Part shown: positions 63,694 to 64,000 of the stretch, in pieces
How the letters are laid out: every line of letters starts with the position of its first letter
Numbering within the stretch: the first letter of the stretch is position 1
Assembly (NCBI RefSeq): GCF_007644105.1
Contig: NZ_VFAC01000001.1
Location: forward strand, 62,001-126,000
Origin: Elioraea rosea
GTDB lineage: Bacteria; Pseudomonadota; Alphaproteobacteria; Acetobacterales; Acetobacteraceae
Direction of reading: 5' to 3'
DNA: 64,000 nucleotides
Position numbers and translations under genes: made by a program
The notes under the pieces: model-generated
What the model was told of the DNA's origin: nothing
The model's input: the letters and a program-made list of their open reading frames with translations, nothing else
Database searches by the model: none

Positions 63694-64000
63694 TCAGAGG
63701 TCCAGCGTGTCGGGGTGGAAGAGCTCTTCCGGGGCGAGCGCGCGACCGATCAGCCCGTCATCCCGCGCGGCCTCGATCATCGTTGCGAGCTCGGCGCGGT
63801 TGCGCGCGAAGCCGTAGGCCCAGGGGTCGGGGCCCATCAGCGCGCGCGTCTCGGCCCAGTGCTCTGCCGCCCAGGGGAGTGCGACGCGAAGCACGTTGAC
63901 CTGCGCGAGCTCCGCCTCGGCCAGCCGTTTCGCTTCCGAGAAGGCGCGGACGAGCGCGCGCGGCAGGCCGGGGTTGGCCTCGGCCACATCCTTGCGGATG
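63694..64000 (-). CDS. 4,5-dihydroxyphthalate decarboxylase-like protein (5' part beyond the window)
   Basis: C-terminal about 101 residues; the frame is open to the window edge (IRKDVAEANPGLP at the edge). The pattern ALVRAFSEAKRLAEAEL, WAETRALMGPDPWAYGFARNRAELATMIEAARDDGLI and APEELFHPDTLDL matches the end of Pht5-type 4,5-dihydroxyphthalate decarboxylases and related periplasmic-binding-fold proteins. It lies 3 bases before the hydroxylase gene, so a shared aromatic or heterocycle pathway is likely. Function is tentative because the catalytic half is unseen. Confidence 0.78.
   Translation of the reverse strand, partial: IRKDVAEANPGLPRALVRAFSEAKRLAEAELAQVNVLRVALPWAAEHWAETRALMGPDPWAYGFARNRAELATMIEAARDDGLIGRALAPEELFHPDTLDL

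Overview
The window is very GC-rich chromosomal DNA from a Gram-negative alphaproteobacterium. The best guess is Rhodospirillales, probably an Acetobacteraceae-like lineage. This rests on gene content only: an Rrf2-led suf operon with SufU, TAXI-TRAP and Bug-type solute-binding proteins, PEP-CTERM proteins and a DODA/DoxX pair. No rRNA, tRNA, CRISPR array, insertion sequence or phage gene was recognised. Genes are tightly packed with many 4-base ATGA/GTGA or 1-base TGATG overlaps, and no gap between genes exceeds about 250 bp.

Layout. 1-3831 (minus): sugar-acid catabolism, with three mandelate-racemase/enolase-superfamily genes (one cut by the window edge) around a 2-hydroxyacid dehydrogenase. 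3969-11417 (minus): Fe-S operon rrf2-sufB-C-D-S-U-T-A followed by a DUF2798 gene and a RutE-like nitroreductase. 11575-14071 (plus): SDR, VOC protein and acyl-CoA dehydrogenase. 14078-17836 (minus): fused TRAP permease, TAXI binding protein and a MaoC-type hydratase. 18031-20154 (plus): methyltransferase, ArnC/DPM-like glycosyltransferase and SMR-like protein, probably a lipid-linked sugar module. 20312-21955 (plus): two PEP-CTERM secreted proteins, each preceded by a sigma-54-type promoter. 22043-24838 (minus): a divergent PEP-carboxylase-like protein. 24920-28958 (minus): dTDP-sugar genes (DegT aminotransferase, epimerase/reductase, rmlA, rmlB).

29125-34642: an acyl-ligase/ACP/acyltransferase fusion, HAD phosphatase, UPF0114, a YoaB-like RidA protein and a DUF4010 membrane protein. 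34646-37344 (minus): a zinc-type ABC importer led by a 42-residue small protein directly behind a near-consensus Zur box. 37413-43139: DUF445, an LLM oxidoreductase, the LigB/DoxX pair, a host-attachment-family protein, a flavin reductase and DUF3429. 43213-45291 (minus): an elongation factor G outside any str operon. 45477-48841 (minus): dipeptide-type ABC binding protein and two permeases without ATPases, divergent from 49054-52115 (plus): M20 amidohydrolase, pyridoxal kinase and PuuE-type allantoinase. 52112-54318 (minus): two tandem proteins resembling degenerate EAL domains. 54518-55560 (plus): two unknown exported or membrane proteins. 55574-57955 (minus): a YopT/AvrPphB-like (C58) cysteine peptidase, an orphan amino-acid-binding protein and an unknown protein. 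58278-60258 (minus): tartrate/malate-type dehydrogenase and L-threonate-dehydrogenase-like enzyme. 60380-64000: a Bug-type solute receptor, a molybdopterin hydroxylase large subunit and the end of a 4,5-dihydroxyphthalate-decarboxylase-like gene.

The best leads are the paired sigma-54 promoters of the PEP-CTERM genes, the Zur-controlled zinc operon with its missed 42-aa gene, the C58 peptidase homologue, the degenerate EAL pair and the PEPC homologue with altered active-site residues. All functional names are inferred from reading the translated sequence; no database search was run.
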